Shown here: piece by piece, positions 1 to 9,941 of the stretch
How positions within the stretch are numbered: the first letter of the stretch is position 1
How the letters are laid out: each line of letters begins with the position of its first letter
Assembly (NCBI RefSeq): GCF_021462225.1
Contig: NC_061818.1
Location: forward strand, 16,699,462 to 16,763,461
DNA from: Girardinichthys multiradiatus
Taxonomy: Eukaryota; Chordata; Actinopteri; Cyprinodontiformes; Goodeidae
Direction: 5' to 3'
Length of the DNA stretch: 64,000 nucleotides
Translations under genes and position numbers: made by a program
The notes under the pieces: model-generated
The model's database searches: none
The model's input: only the letters and a program-made list of their open reading frames with translations
What the model was told of the DNA's origin: nothing

Positions 1-815
1 TGTGCACCTCAACTCTCCTGTTTCCACCAGAACTGTCCGTCGGGAGCTCCACAGGGTCAATATACACGGCCGGGCTGCTATGGCCAAACATTTGGTCACT
101 CATGCCAATGCCAAACGTCGGTTTCAATGGTGCAAGGAACGCAAATCTTGGGCTGTGGACAATGTGAAACATGTATTGTTCTCTGATGAGTCCACCTTTA
201 TTGTTTTCCCCAAATCCGAGAGACTTACAGTGTGGAGAAGCCCCAAAGAAGCGTACTACCCAGACTGTTGCATGCCCAGAGTGAAGCATGGGGGTGGATC
301 AGTGATGGTTTGGGCTGCCATATCATGGCATTTCCTTGGCCCAATACTTGTGCTAGATGGGCACGTCATTGCCAAGGACTACTGAACCATTCTTGAGGAC
401 CATGTGCATCCAATGGTTCAAACATTGCATCCTGAAGGCGGTGCCGTGTATCAGGATGACAATGCACCAATACACACAGCAAGACTGGTGAAAGATTGGT
501 TTGATGAACATGAAAGTGAAGTTGAACATCTCCCATGGCCTGCACAGTCACCAGATCTAAATATTACTGAGCCACTTTGGGGTGTTTTGGAGGAGCGAGT
601 CAGGAAACGTTTTCCTCCACCAGTATCATGTAGTGACCTGGCCACTATCCTGCAAGAAGAATGGCTTAAAATCCCTCTGACCACTGTGCAGGACTTGTAT
701 ATGTCATTCCCAAGACGAATTGACGCTGTATTGGCCGCAAAAGGAGGCCCTACACCATACTAATAAATTATTGTGGTCTAAAACCAGGTGTTTCAGTTTC
801 ATTGTCCAACCCCTG
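1..815 (+). mobile_element. Tc1-like DD36E transposon, 5'-truncated by window edge
   Basis: The right part of a Tc1/mariner element. It ends in a 30-bp terminal inverted repeat (786-815) followed by the TA target dinucleotide at 816-817. The same repeat bounds the complete copy at 49310-50579, which lies in the opposite orientation. The left end is outside the window. The transposase it carries is annotated separately. Confidence 0.93.
2..763 (+). pseudogene. Tc1-like transposase (DD36E), one nonsense codon
   Basis: This is the DNA-cutting and joining enzyme of the Tc1 element, missing its N-terminal helix-turn-helix domain because the window starts inside it. The frame is open from 2 to 763 except for one TGA at 383-385, where the homologous copy at 49.4-50.4 kb has CGA (Arg). 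The catalytic triad is visible: Asp in FSDEST, Asp in QDDNAPIH and Glu in NITEPLW. The second Asp and the Glu are separated by 36 residues, not the usual 34 of Tc1. Apart from the single C-to-T change the protein looks intact, so decay is recent or slow. The product stops before the second Asp and would be inactive. Confidence 0.93.
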
Positions 816-817
816 TA

Positions 818-1519
818 TTTGGTTATTTCTCTAAATAAAAGCAATTAGATAATATTATTTATATCTCTTTTACATTTTTGTGTTAACACCATAATACCCA
901 ATAACATAAGGTTGTCATAATGTGGGAATCTCACAATATTTCACTGCTAAATGGCTGACTGAAGAAATTTTGCTTTGTCCTCTTGTTATATGCAAACACC
1001 TTTCACAACAATTGATTTAAAAATTTTATTCCAGAGACCATCAGCAGTTTTAGTTCAAACATTCAGCTCATCTTAACATTCCTTTTTTTTACTTTGAATT
1101 TGAGGGGACATAAAAAAGAAGATAGATAGCAAGGTCTCATCATTTTTTACTCATATTACAAAGTGCCTTAAAGGAAAAATGTTTGATGGAAATTAAAAGT
1201 GAAAATTAAAAGTTAAGGAGAACATGGTGTGAGAGAATGGAGAAGAAAATAGGGGAGATCAGAACCGAGGAAGAACAGAGGACAAAGCAAGGTCCCATGG
1301 GTGGGTGGCGTGAGAAAATAAAAAGAGAAATCAAGTAGCTACAAGCAGAGGAGGAGGGGCAAAATAAATCTGTCTGGAATGAGGGGTTGGGTTAGACGAT
1401 TATTAATAGTAATATTTGATTAGCATGAGTCAGGATAGAATGTGACACGGCTAGGCCCGGCATTGGAACATCACGACAGGGAGCCCATTTTTCATCCCAA
1501 AATAGTTTGACGGAACATG
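818..1519. other. No recognised gene; AT-rich spacer
   Basis: Noncoding sequence between the Tc1 end and the candidate promoter. The part from about 1200 to 1380 is purine-rich on the plus strand. I see no conserved reading frame or RNA gene. Confidence 0.5.
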
Positions 1520-1623
1520 TATAAAACACAAAAGGCAGAGCCTCTGATCTTTCACTGGATGCCCCAGCTGCACTGACCCAACCCCTGTCCCACATCCAAA
1601 AACCATCACCAACCAGTAGCAAG
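1520..1623 (+). promoter_or_regulatory. Candidate promoter and noncoding first exon
   Basis: A TATA-type box (tataaaa) lies at 1520-1526, preceded at about 1497-1506 by an A/T-rich CArG/MEF2-like stretch. About 25-30 bases downstream begins a pyrimidine-rich leader without an ATG that ends at 1623 in a textbook splice donor, AAG|GTAAGA. No coding exon is close. The next good coding exon on this strand is parvalbumin at 14234, whose acceptor needs an upstream noncoding exon. I infer, without transcript support, that this is parvalbumin exon 1. It could belong to another transcript. Confidence 0.4.
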
Positions 1624-2270
1624 GTAAGAATCAAAGAGCATGATATTTGTGTTAAAATGTAATGTCCTGGATAGAAGAATTTGTTTTAAGTTTTATAATA
1701 TTAAACTAAAGCAGGTAATATTTTTAACTATAAAGAAGTATAGGAAAATCCAGGTGCTCATATAGAAGGCTTATATTTACATATTAAAGAGGTTTTAAGA
1801 GAGTGTAGCAAGTGATTAACATAAAAGTCTTTAGAGAGATGTCTAAAAATGCAATTTAGCCTCTTTTACACGCTCCTTCATTAAAGCAGATCAGATTAAG
1901 ATACAGCGACAGTATATCAACAAAATAATTACTTTGTGATAACAGCAGTCTGATAGTAAATGTTTGTGTGTTATTATTTTCAAGGACATAATTTAATCAC
2001 ACCTTTTTTGATTGAAAAAGAGTCTCACATCACATCTCCTGTGTTTAAATGCTGATAGAGATAAAACAATAAATAACCATGGTTGTTTCAATGATTTAAT
2101 GCATTTAATTCACACAGTAGAGTAAACCTTGAACATTCATGGTCAGAATAACACGCAGTCTCACTTGATGCATAGAGGAGCATCATTAGTGTTTGAATGC
2201 TACGTTTGTTCCACTTGTTTGTGTATGAACTTAACAGAATCTTTAATTTGTTTAGTAATATTGTATTTAT
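1624..2270. other. No recognised gene; possible intron
   Basis: AT-rich sequence without a supported reading frame. It would be the first part of the parvalbumin first intron if the upstream exon is assigned correctly. Confidence 0.4.
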
Positions 2271-2283
2271 TATTTGGTGTTTA

Positions 2284-5158
2284 CTCGTCGTACTCGTACA
2301 CGTCATCTTCCGCTTTAACCAGGACCGGATTGCGGGGGCAGCAGACTCAGCAGAGACGCCCAGACGTCCCTCTCCCCAGACACTTGGGGGGGGAGCCCAA
2401 GGCGTTCCCAGGTCAGCCGAGAGACATAGTCCTTCCAGTGTGTCCTGGGTCATCCCCTGGGCCTCCTCCCGGTGGGACGTGCCTGGAACACCTACCGAGG
2501 AATTCGTCCAGGAGGCATCCGGTATAGATGCCCGAGCCACCTCAACTGGCTCCTCTCGATGTGGAGGAGCAGTGACTCTACTCCGAGCCCCTCCCAGATG
2601 GCCAAGCTCCCATTCTATCTCTAAGGGAGTGCTCAGCCACTCTGCAGAGGAAGCTCATTTCAGCCGCTTGTATCCGGGATCTCGTGATCGACCAGTAAAT
2701 CGAGAGCTTCGCTTTTCAGCTCAGCTCTCTCTTCACCACAACGGACCGGCACAGCGCCCCCATTACTGCAGCAGCCGCACCGATTCATCTGTCGATCTCC
2801 TGCTCCATTCTTCTCTCACTCGTGAACAAGACCCCAAGATACTTAAATCCTGCACTTGAGGCAGGAACTCCCCTCCAACCTGAAGAGGACAAGCCACCCT
2901 TTTCAGGTCGAGAACCATGGCCTCGGACTTGGAGAAGCTGATCCTCATCCCCAGCCGCTTCACACTCGGCTGAGAACTGCCCCAGCGCATGCTGTAGGTC
3001 TTGGCCAGAGGGGGCCAGCAGGACCACGTCATCTGCAAAAAGAAGAGACAAAATCCACTGGTTCCCAAACCAGACCCCCTCCGATCCTTGGGTGCGCCTA
3101 GAAATCCTGTCCATAAAAGTTATGAACGGGACAGGTGACAAAGGGCAGCCCTGTCGGAGTCCAACATGCACCGGGAACAGGTCCGACTTAATGCCAGCAA
3201 TGCGAACCAAACTCCTGCTCCGCTTGTACAGAGACCGGAGGGCCCCTATTAAAGGGCCCCCAATTCCATACTCCTGGAGCACCCCCCACAGGGCATCACA
3301 AGGGACACAGTCGAATGCTTTCTCCAGGTCCACAAAACATATGTGGACCGGTTGGGCAAACTCCCATGAACCCTCGAGTACCCTGTAGAGGGTATAGAGC
3401 TGGTCCAGTGTTCCACTGCTGGGATGTAAACCACTCCTCTGTTTCCACCAGAGAATGCGTAATGGCAGGATTGAGGAGATCCTCGAAGTACTCCGTCCAC
3501 CGCCCGATAATGTCACCAGTCGAGGTCAGCAGCTCCCCACCCCCACTGTAGTGTTGGCGAAGCACTGCTTCCCCCTCCTGAGGTGCCGGACAGTTTGCCA
3601 GAATCGCTTCGAGGCCAACTGGTAGTCCTTCTCCATGGCCTCACCGAACTCCTGCCAGTTTTTGCCTCTGCCACAGCCCGGGCCGCGGCATGTTTGGCCC
3701 CACGGTACCCGTCAGCCGCCTCAGGAGTCCCACAAGCCAACCACAGCCGATAGGACTCCTTCTTCAGCTTAACAGCATCCCTTACTGCCGGTGTCCACCA
3801 CCGGGTTCTGGGATTGCCGCCGCGACAGGCACAGCAGACCTTACGGCCACAGCTACGGGCAGCAGCATCGACAATAGATGCGGAGAACATGGTCCACTCG
3901 GACTCTATGTCTCCAACATCCCTCGGAATCTGGTCAAAGCTCTCCCGGAGGTGAGAGTTGAATACATCCCTGGCCAAGGGGTCCACCAGATGTTCCCAGC
4001 AGACCCTCACTATGCACTGTCCGGCTTTTTCCTCCTCCAGCAGATCCAACTCACCACCACGTGGTGATCAGTGGACAGCTCAACCCCTCTCTTCACCCGA
4101 TGTCCAAAACATGTGGCCGAAAGTCTGATGATACGACAACAAAGTCGATCATCGACCTCCTGCCTAGGGTGTCCTGCTGCCAAGTGCACTGATGGACACC
4201 CTTATGTTTGAACATGGTGTTCATTATGGACAATCCGTGACAAAACACCACTCGGATTCAGATTGGGGAGGCCATTCCTTCTAATCACGCCTCTCCAGGT
4301 GTCACTGTCGTTTCCCACGTGGGCGTTGAAGTCCCCCAGCAGAATAATGGAGTCCCCGGGAGGGACACTATCCAGCACCCCCAACAGGGATGCCAAGAAG
4401 GCCGGTTACTCCGCACTACCACTCGGCCCGTAGGCCGAAATGACAGTCAGAGACCTGTCGCCAACCCGAAAGCGCAGGGATACGACTCATCCACTGGGGT
4501 AAACCCCAACACGAGACGGCTGAGCTGGGGGGCAACAGGCAAATCCACCCCAGCCCACCGCTTCTCCCCATGGGCCACTCCAGAGTTGAAGAGAGTACAG
4601 CCCCTCTCAAGGAGATGGGTTCCAGAGCCATCGCTGTGCGTGGAGGCGAGCCCGACTATTTCTAGTCGATATCTCTCGACCTCCCGCACAAGCTCAGGCT
4701 CCTTCCCCCCCAGTGAGGTGACATTCCACGTCCCTAGAGCCAGCCTAAGCATCCGGGGATCGGGCCGCCGAGGTCTCCACCTTCGTCCGCCGCCCAATCC
4801 TCTTTGCACCGGGTCTCTCACGGTTCTGGGGGATGGCCTCGGGTCTCTCATTTGGGCTTGGCCCGGCCGGGTCCCACGAGGCGCAACCCAGCCACCAGGC
4901 ACTCTCTGATGAGTCCTGACCCCAGGCCTGGCTCCAGAGTGGGACCCCGGCTCCGCCGTACGGGGCGACGTCACCTGCCTCGATTTAGTAGTCATCTTGA
5001 GGGGTTCTTGAACCACTCTTTGTCTGACCCGTCACCTAGAGCCTGTTTGCCATGAGAGACCCTACCAGGGGCATTTAAGCCCCAGACACCATAGCCTCTA
5101 GGATCATTCAAGCACTCAAACCTCTCCACCACATTAAGGTGGCGGTTCAAGGAGGGGA
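2284..5158 (-). mobile_element. Rex3 (RTE-type) LINE retrotransposon, decayed
   Basis: A non-LTR retrotransposon on the minus strand, bounded by a perfect 13-bp target duplication (tatttggtgttta at 2271-2283 and 5159-5171). From its 5' end (5158) it carries an AP-endonuclease domain (4202-4960), a linker region (3513-4049) and reverse transcriptase (2785-3300). The stretch at about 3131-3151 is the conserved site used to amplify fish Rex3 (recalled primer RTX3-F3). The coding region is broken by frameshifts. An internal deletion removes the fingers region of the RT: the linker motif EYFEDLLNP is followed too soon by the LDQLYTLYRVLEGSWE block. Such copies are dead but show that both ends were made in one insertion. 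Confidence 0.9.
2785..4960 (-). pseudogene. Rex3 endonuclease-reverse transcriptase, broken
   Basis: The polyprotein nicks target DNA and reverse-transcribes element RNA. Read from 4960 downward, the endonuclease begins with an LGTWNVTSL motif and continues with [11 protein letters not shown] at about 4310-4345, which contains catalytic Asp/Asn residues. The conserved region after the endonuclease (IESEWTMFSASIVDAAARSC) is at 3513-4049 in another frame. The RT palm is readable in 2785-3516: FVDLEKAFD, GLRQGCPLSP and the FADD catalytic box at about 3026-3039. Several frame changes and a missing fingers segment make it a pseudogene. C-terminal thumb-region sequence continues, out of frame, to about 2300. 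Confidence 0.9.
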
Positions 5159-5171
5159 TATTTGGTGTTTA

Positions 5172-5879
5172 TTTTATGCAAATGTGATTCTGTATGCATT
5201 CAGGGGAGCGTTCACCCATATTTAGAGAGCTTGATGATTTAATTTATTGGCTACAAAGCCAAGTTATTTGTGAAATTGTTTGTAAAGCTTTTTAAACTTG
5301 CTTTAGGACTTGCTTTATGTAAAATACATGTGAGTTTGATGTAAAAAAAAAAAAAAAAGGCTCCTTCCTTTTTTGTTCTGGAGGTTTTTTGCTCTGGAGC
5401 ATTAGCTTTTTGTAACTCTGCTTTGTTGGTTTGAAAAGTATTGAATTAGCCGATATCCTCCATATACAGTGAAGGAAGGAACTTTTAATTTCTTTATTTA
5501 GTACTATAAAGGTAACTGGTAGAATAATCTGAAAGCATGTTTGTATCTTACATCTGTCTGTAGTTTCCTCTTGCTACTCATCCTCATATGCTTGACTGCT
5601 TTTGTTGGCAAAGCTGCATTCCTGCCCTGTACCTGCCAGAGGATTAAGCAGTGGGCGGCGGTGATAACACCCAGATGATCCCCAGGTTTGCACAAGGAGA
5701 GAGCGGCTCTTACATCCACTGTCTCCTTGTGCAGTGGTGCATAGCTGCATGCTTGCACATAGGAATTTGTTTCTGTACAGATCTTTCTCTTCCTAGCCAT
5801 ACAGTTTAAAAATCAATAAAAAGGCGCTGACAGATAGTTTGTTCCAATTAACCAACTGACCTGATTTTGAAAATAAAAC
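5172..5879. other. No recognised gene
   Basis: AT-rich spacer with an A16 run at about 5343-5358. No supported ORF or RNA gene is visible. Confidence 0.45.
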
Positions 5880-7050
5880 TCAGTTCAGATAAATGTCCTT
5901 CACAAAAAATTAATGGGGCTTCCTTTTCATTTAGTAAATGGCCTGTTGAAGCAGTTTGTGTGGTCCACATTAATAATTCAAATGCAATTCTCAGTTGGAT
6001 TTAAGTCTGGACTTTGACTGAGCCATTCTAAAACATGAATATGTCTTTTGCAGCTTCTAGCAGTTTTTTCAAGATTATCCTGTATTTAGCTTTATTCATT
6101 CTCCCATCAACTCTCATCATCATTAGGGACGAAGGAGCTGATGATGATGAAAAAAAATCGCACATAGCATGTTCAAGGTGTTAGTTTCCTGACATGCATG
6201 GTATTTGGATTGTAGATCAAACTGTAACATTTTGGTCTAATTGTTTGACGGTGGTGCAGTTGGTAGCACTGTTGCCTTGCAGCAAGAAGGTCCTGGGTTC
6301 GATTCCCGGCCGGGGGTCTTTCTGCATGGAGTTTGCATGTTCTCCCCGTGCATGCGTGGGTTTTCACCGGGTACTCCGGCTTCCTCACACAGTCCAAAGA
6401 CATGCCTGTTAGGTTAATTGGTAACTCTAAATTGCCCTTAGGTGTATGAATGAGTGTGTGCATGGTTGTTTGTGTGTTGCCCTGCGATGGACTGGCGACC
6501 TGTCCAGGGTGAACCCTGCCTCTCGCCCATACACTGCTGGAGATCGGCACCAGCTCTCCCGCGACCCACTATGGAATAAGCGGTAGAAAATGACTGACTG
6601 ACTGACTGTTTGACTTCTTCTCATTCATAAAAGTGGCTTCCCACTTGTCTCTGTCTCATGGAAGTGAAATTTCTGGTATGCATGGCTAATAGTTGCTCTT
6701 TTGATCAATACCCCCACCTGAGCTGTGGTTTCTGAAGCTGCTCCACAGTTACAACGATCCCCTCGCCTGCTCCTCTGATTAATGCTCTCCTTTTTAGTTT
6801 AGGTGCAAGGAAATGTCTTGGTAGGTTGGCAATTTGGCCATATTTTTTCCTTTTCTCTTGATGGTTTGAACACTGCTTTGTGTGATGCAAAAGGTTTATG
6901 ATGCTTTATAACCTAGCTTTGCCTTAAAGTTTACAGCTGTCTCCTGGTCCTGTCTGCTGTGTTCCTTGCTCTTGATGATGATGTTTATTCCCTAATGTTC
7001 TCTGACTAACCTCTAAGGCCTTCACAAAACAGATTGATTTATACTGTGAG
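5880..7050 (-). mobile_element. Tc1-like remnant split by a SINE
   Basis: The plus strand at 5995-6130 reads as the reverse complement of a Tc1 transposase around the WPSQSPD region. 6615-7035 reads as the N-terminal part in the same orientation, matching the order in the clearer element at 36.8-38.2 kb. The two halves are separated by the SINE at 6250-6606. No open frame remains. Outer borders are approximate. Confidence 0.7.
6250..6606 (+). mobile_element. tRNA-derived SINE with target duplication
   Basis: A short retroposon of about 357 bp. Its head has RNA polymerase III promoter boxes: an A box at 6252-6263 and a B box (GGTTCGATTCC) at 6296-6306. The body has the 'gtccaaagacatgc' block common in fish. 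The tail is aagcggtagaaaa followed by (tgac)n. It is flanked by an 8-bp duplication (tgtttgac at 6242-6249 and 6607-6614). It has no coding capacity and depends on a LINE for movement. Confidence 0.85.
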
Positions 7051-8033
7051 TAAATTACACAGAGTGGGACTAAACCTACTAATTAAGTGACTTTTGAGGG
7101 CAGCTGGATGCACTGGAATTAATTTAGAGATATCAAATTAAATGGAACTGAACAGAAATGCATGCCACAATTTTCTTATTTTTATTGTAAAAAGTATAAA
7201 TTCCCTTCACTTCACAATTATTCACATTGATGGTGTTAATACCGATAAGATACTTGAAATGTGTGGCTGTTACATGACAAAATGTAAAAAGTTCAAGGAG
7301 CAGGTAAATGCCTCTGCAAGGCACAGTTGACCTTGCAAGGCACACAATCTCATGACCTTAGAAAAATCTTTAAATGGGACAAAGATGTGTTACTGAGTCG
7401 CATAATCCTACAAAACAATGCTTAAAGTTGTCCTATATTTGGTCACAGTTACAAAAAGAAAACCTAAAATACTCTAAAATGAAATCTAATTCCTGTAGGT
7501 CTTTTTCTGCCTGAACAGCAACATCACTGCAGAGGCATGTTTCTCCGCTCCACTATGCACTGTCTACATCCTTTCCCTCCTAACTCATCTTGTGTTATGT
7601 ACATCCACATACTCTCTCTGTGTTTTGCAGACTCCTTAGCAAATATATACTGAAACAAACATAAAAGAGCTTGGATTTCTTAAATGCAGGCAAGTTACTC
7701 TCTAAGCCTCCTGTAAATCTTGGGGCTTCAATATAAATACTCTCTCTCACACACTCACACTTGTCTTACTATATTTTGTTAGGACCTTGTAGTGACTCTC
7801 ATGGACTTTCTTTGATTTCCATTCATTTTTAGCCCTATGGCCTATCCCTGACCCTACCACCAAATCTAACCATTACCAGTACATACCTAACCTTAAGCCT
7901 AACCTTAACTCAATTCACACCTTAGTCCTAAACCTAACCCCTAGCAAAATGGCAAGTAAGGACCATGAAAATGTCCTCACTTTACAACAAACGGTCCCCA
8001 CTTTGCTGGTGAAATGCAGAAAAAAAACAGGTG
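7051..8033. other. No recognised gene
   Basis: Noncoding sequence. A stretch at about 7840-7940 repeats 'cctaacc'-like words (degenerate CCTAAC repeats), which is low complexity. No supported ORF. Confidence 0.45.
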
Positions 8034-8045
8034 CACACACACACA

Positions 8046-8090
<45 letters not shown>
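8034..8090 (+). repeat. CA-dinucleotide microsatellite
   Basis: An imperfect (CA)n tract interrupted by tgcgcg near 8048-8053. The overlapping reading frames are composed of this repeat and are not genes. Confidence 0.95.
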
Positions 8091-8091
<1 letters not shown>

Positions 8092-8683
8092 TGCAGCTGT
8101 TATAGTGGACTGGGGAGCTGGTGGTTGTGCAGGACGGTTGGGTTTCCCACACCTTCTGAGAGCATTAGGGTCATTTAGATCCCCAAGAGGGAAAATGTTT
8201 TTTGCTTCAAAGAGCATAAAGGTCAAACTCCAGTACTGTTGGGGAGAAAGGCATGGATGACATTTTATTCACAATTAAGGTTTATCATCAGCTTATTTTT
8301 CCTATCTGAAGCAGACATTTGGTGTTTTCATTGGCAAAACAGTTGAAAATCCTATTAAATCATGACACGTATGTCAAATAGTGTTTATCCGATAGACTTC
8401 CACATTTAAAAGTGCACATCTTGACTTTCTTTGGGGAAAAATATTACTGCTATTATCAAACGTTTAAAAAAAAATATCTCGTGTATGATGCATGATTTTG
8501 CTGAATTTTGCTTCAGCATGCAAATTACTGATTCTTAAAGTAGAATTAGATTTCTAACCAAAAGGATAAGTTGATGCTGTAGACTTAAAAGAAAAAGAAA
8601 ACAAAGGCATCCAGGACAAATACTTCTAACCTGAGGGACTTGTTGGAAAATATCTACTCAATGTATTTAAAGGAAGGCTGCAT

Positions 8684-8997
8684 GGTGGAGCAGTTTGTAG
8701 ACCCGTTGCCTTGCAGCAAGAAGGTGCTGGGTTCAAGTCCCGGCCTGGTGTGTTCCTGAATAGAGTTTGCATGCTCTCCCTGTGTATGCATGGGGTTTCT
8801 CTGGGTACCCTGGCTTCCTCCCACAGTCCATGAGCGTTAGGTTAACTGGTTTTAAACCACCCTTTGGTATGAATGTGTGCGTGCATGGTTGTTTGTCCTT
8901 TGTGTCTCTGTGTTGCCTTGTGAAGGATGGGGACCTGTCCAGGATGTACCTGGCCTCTTGCCAAATTAACACTGAAGATAGGCACCTTCCCCTTTAA
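8684..8997 (+). mobile_element. tRNA-derived SINE, diverged copy
   Basis: Same family and orientation as 6250-6606. The 'gttgccttgcagcaagaagg' block and a B box variant (GGTTCAAGTCC) at about 8730-8740 are conserved. Downstream body blocks are diverged, and the terminal (tgac)n tail is not preserved. Confidence 0.8.
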
Positions 8998-9230
8998 AAT
9001 ATCTTAAGTCCCAATTGGTTTTGTGAAGTTTGTGCTTGAAATAACATGCCCCAATCTGACTTTTTCTCAGAGATAACAAACTCTTTTTTTTAATAATCAA
9101 GTTAATAATTATGTTTTTGAAATGGGAGTTATACTTCTGGTCTTCCATTGCTGCTGGTTGAGTGAATATAAAATGGCAGCTTAAATTACGCCACAAGTTA
9201 GTTTCTTGGTTTTAGTGGTTTGAATGGCTT

Positions 9231-9941
9231 GTAACTGTCAGAATGTGACATTTTGGACTTTGTGTTTTGTTTTGTTTACTGATTTATCATATTTCTCCAG
9301 CCCCTCTGGTTAGGTTGTGTTTACTTGTTTACATTTTGTTTGTTTACATCCTAGTCCTTGTGTTCTCTGCTTCCCTTCCTGTCAGTTCAGTCTGTGTGGT
9401 TAGGTTTCATTACTCTGTAATCTGGTTTGCTTTATGGGTTCCTTGTTCGTTCTTAGGTTTGGTGTTTCTTATGTTCCCTTCAGTTTCTCAGTTTCCTTCA
9501 GTTCATGTTTATCCCTGATTCTTATGCTTTATTTTTATCTTTGTTTATAGTTTTGTTTTAGGTCTGCTCCATGTCTTGTTAATTACTTGTATTAGGTTCA
9601 CCTGTTCCCTCTGCCTTCCTGCCTCCTTGCCTCACCTGTCCTTAGTTCCTTTGATTACCTGCCTTTGTTTTCTCTCTGTATATTAGTTGGTTTGTTTCAT
9701 TATGTTTTTGTGGGTTCCTTGTGTTACAACTCAACCCTTTATCCTCGTCCTTGCCTTGAGTCTCCATGTTCCTGCAGTGTCTGTAATGTAAGTGTTTGGA
9801 TCTCGACCCTGTTCAGTACCTGCAGTGTTTTGTTATGTTTTGACTTTTTTTGATTAAAGCTGACAGACTGCTTTTTGAAATGCTGCTTCCAAGCTCTTGT
9901 CTGCGCTTCGGTCCACTCCAAAACCTCACCGTTACAGTAAC
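9231..9941 (+). mobile_element. Solo LTR with 5-bp target duplication
   Basis: A 701-bp sequence, 9236-9936, begins TGTCAG and ends GTTACA. It is bounded by a perfect 5-bp duplication, gtaac at 9231-9235 and 9937-9941. An ATTAAA polyadenylation-like signal is at about 9852-9858. The 5-bp duplication and TG...CA ends fit a Ty3/gypsy-type LTR left after LTR-LTR recombination. No internal retroelement genes remain. Confidence 0.82.

Noticed and set aside
6250..6330. Possible tRNA gene in the SINE head
   Set aside because: A and B boxes are present but no full cloverleaf or tRNA 3' end follows. The sequence continues as a SINE body.
8030..8095. Overlapping frames through the CA tract
   Set aside because: They are translations of a dinucleotide repeat.
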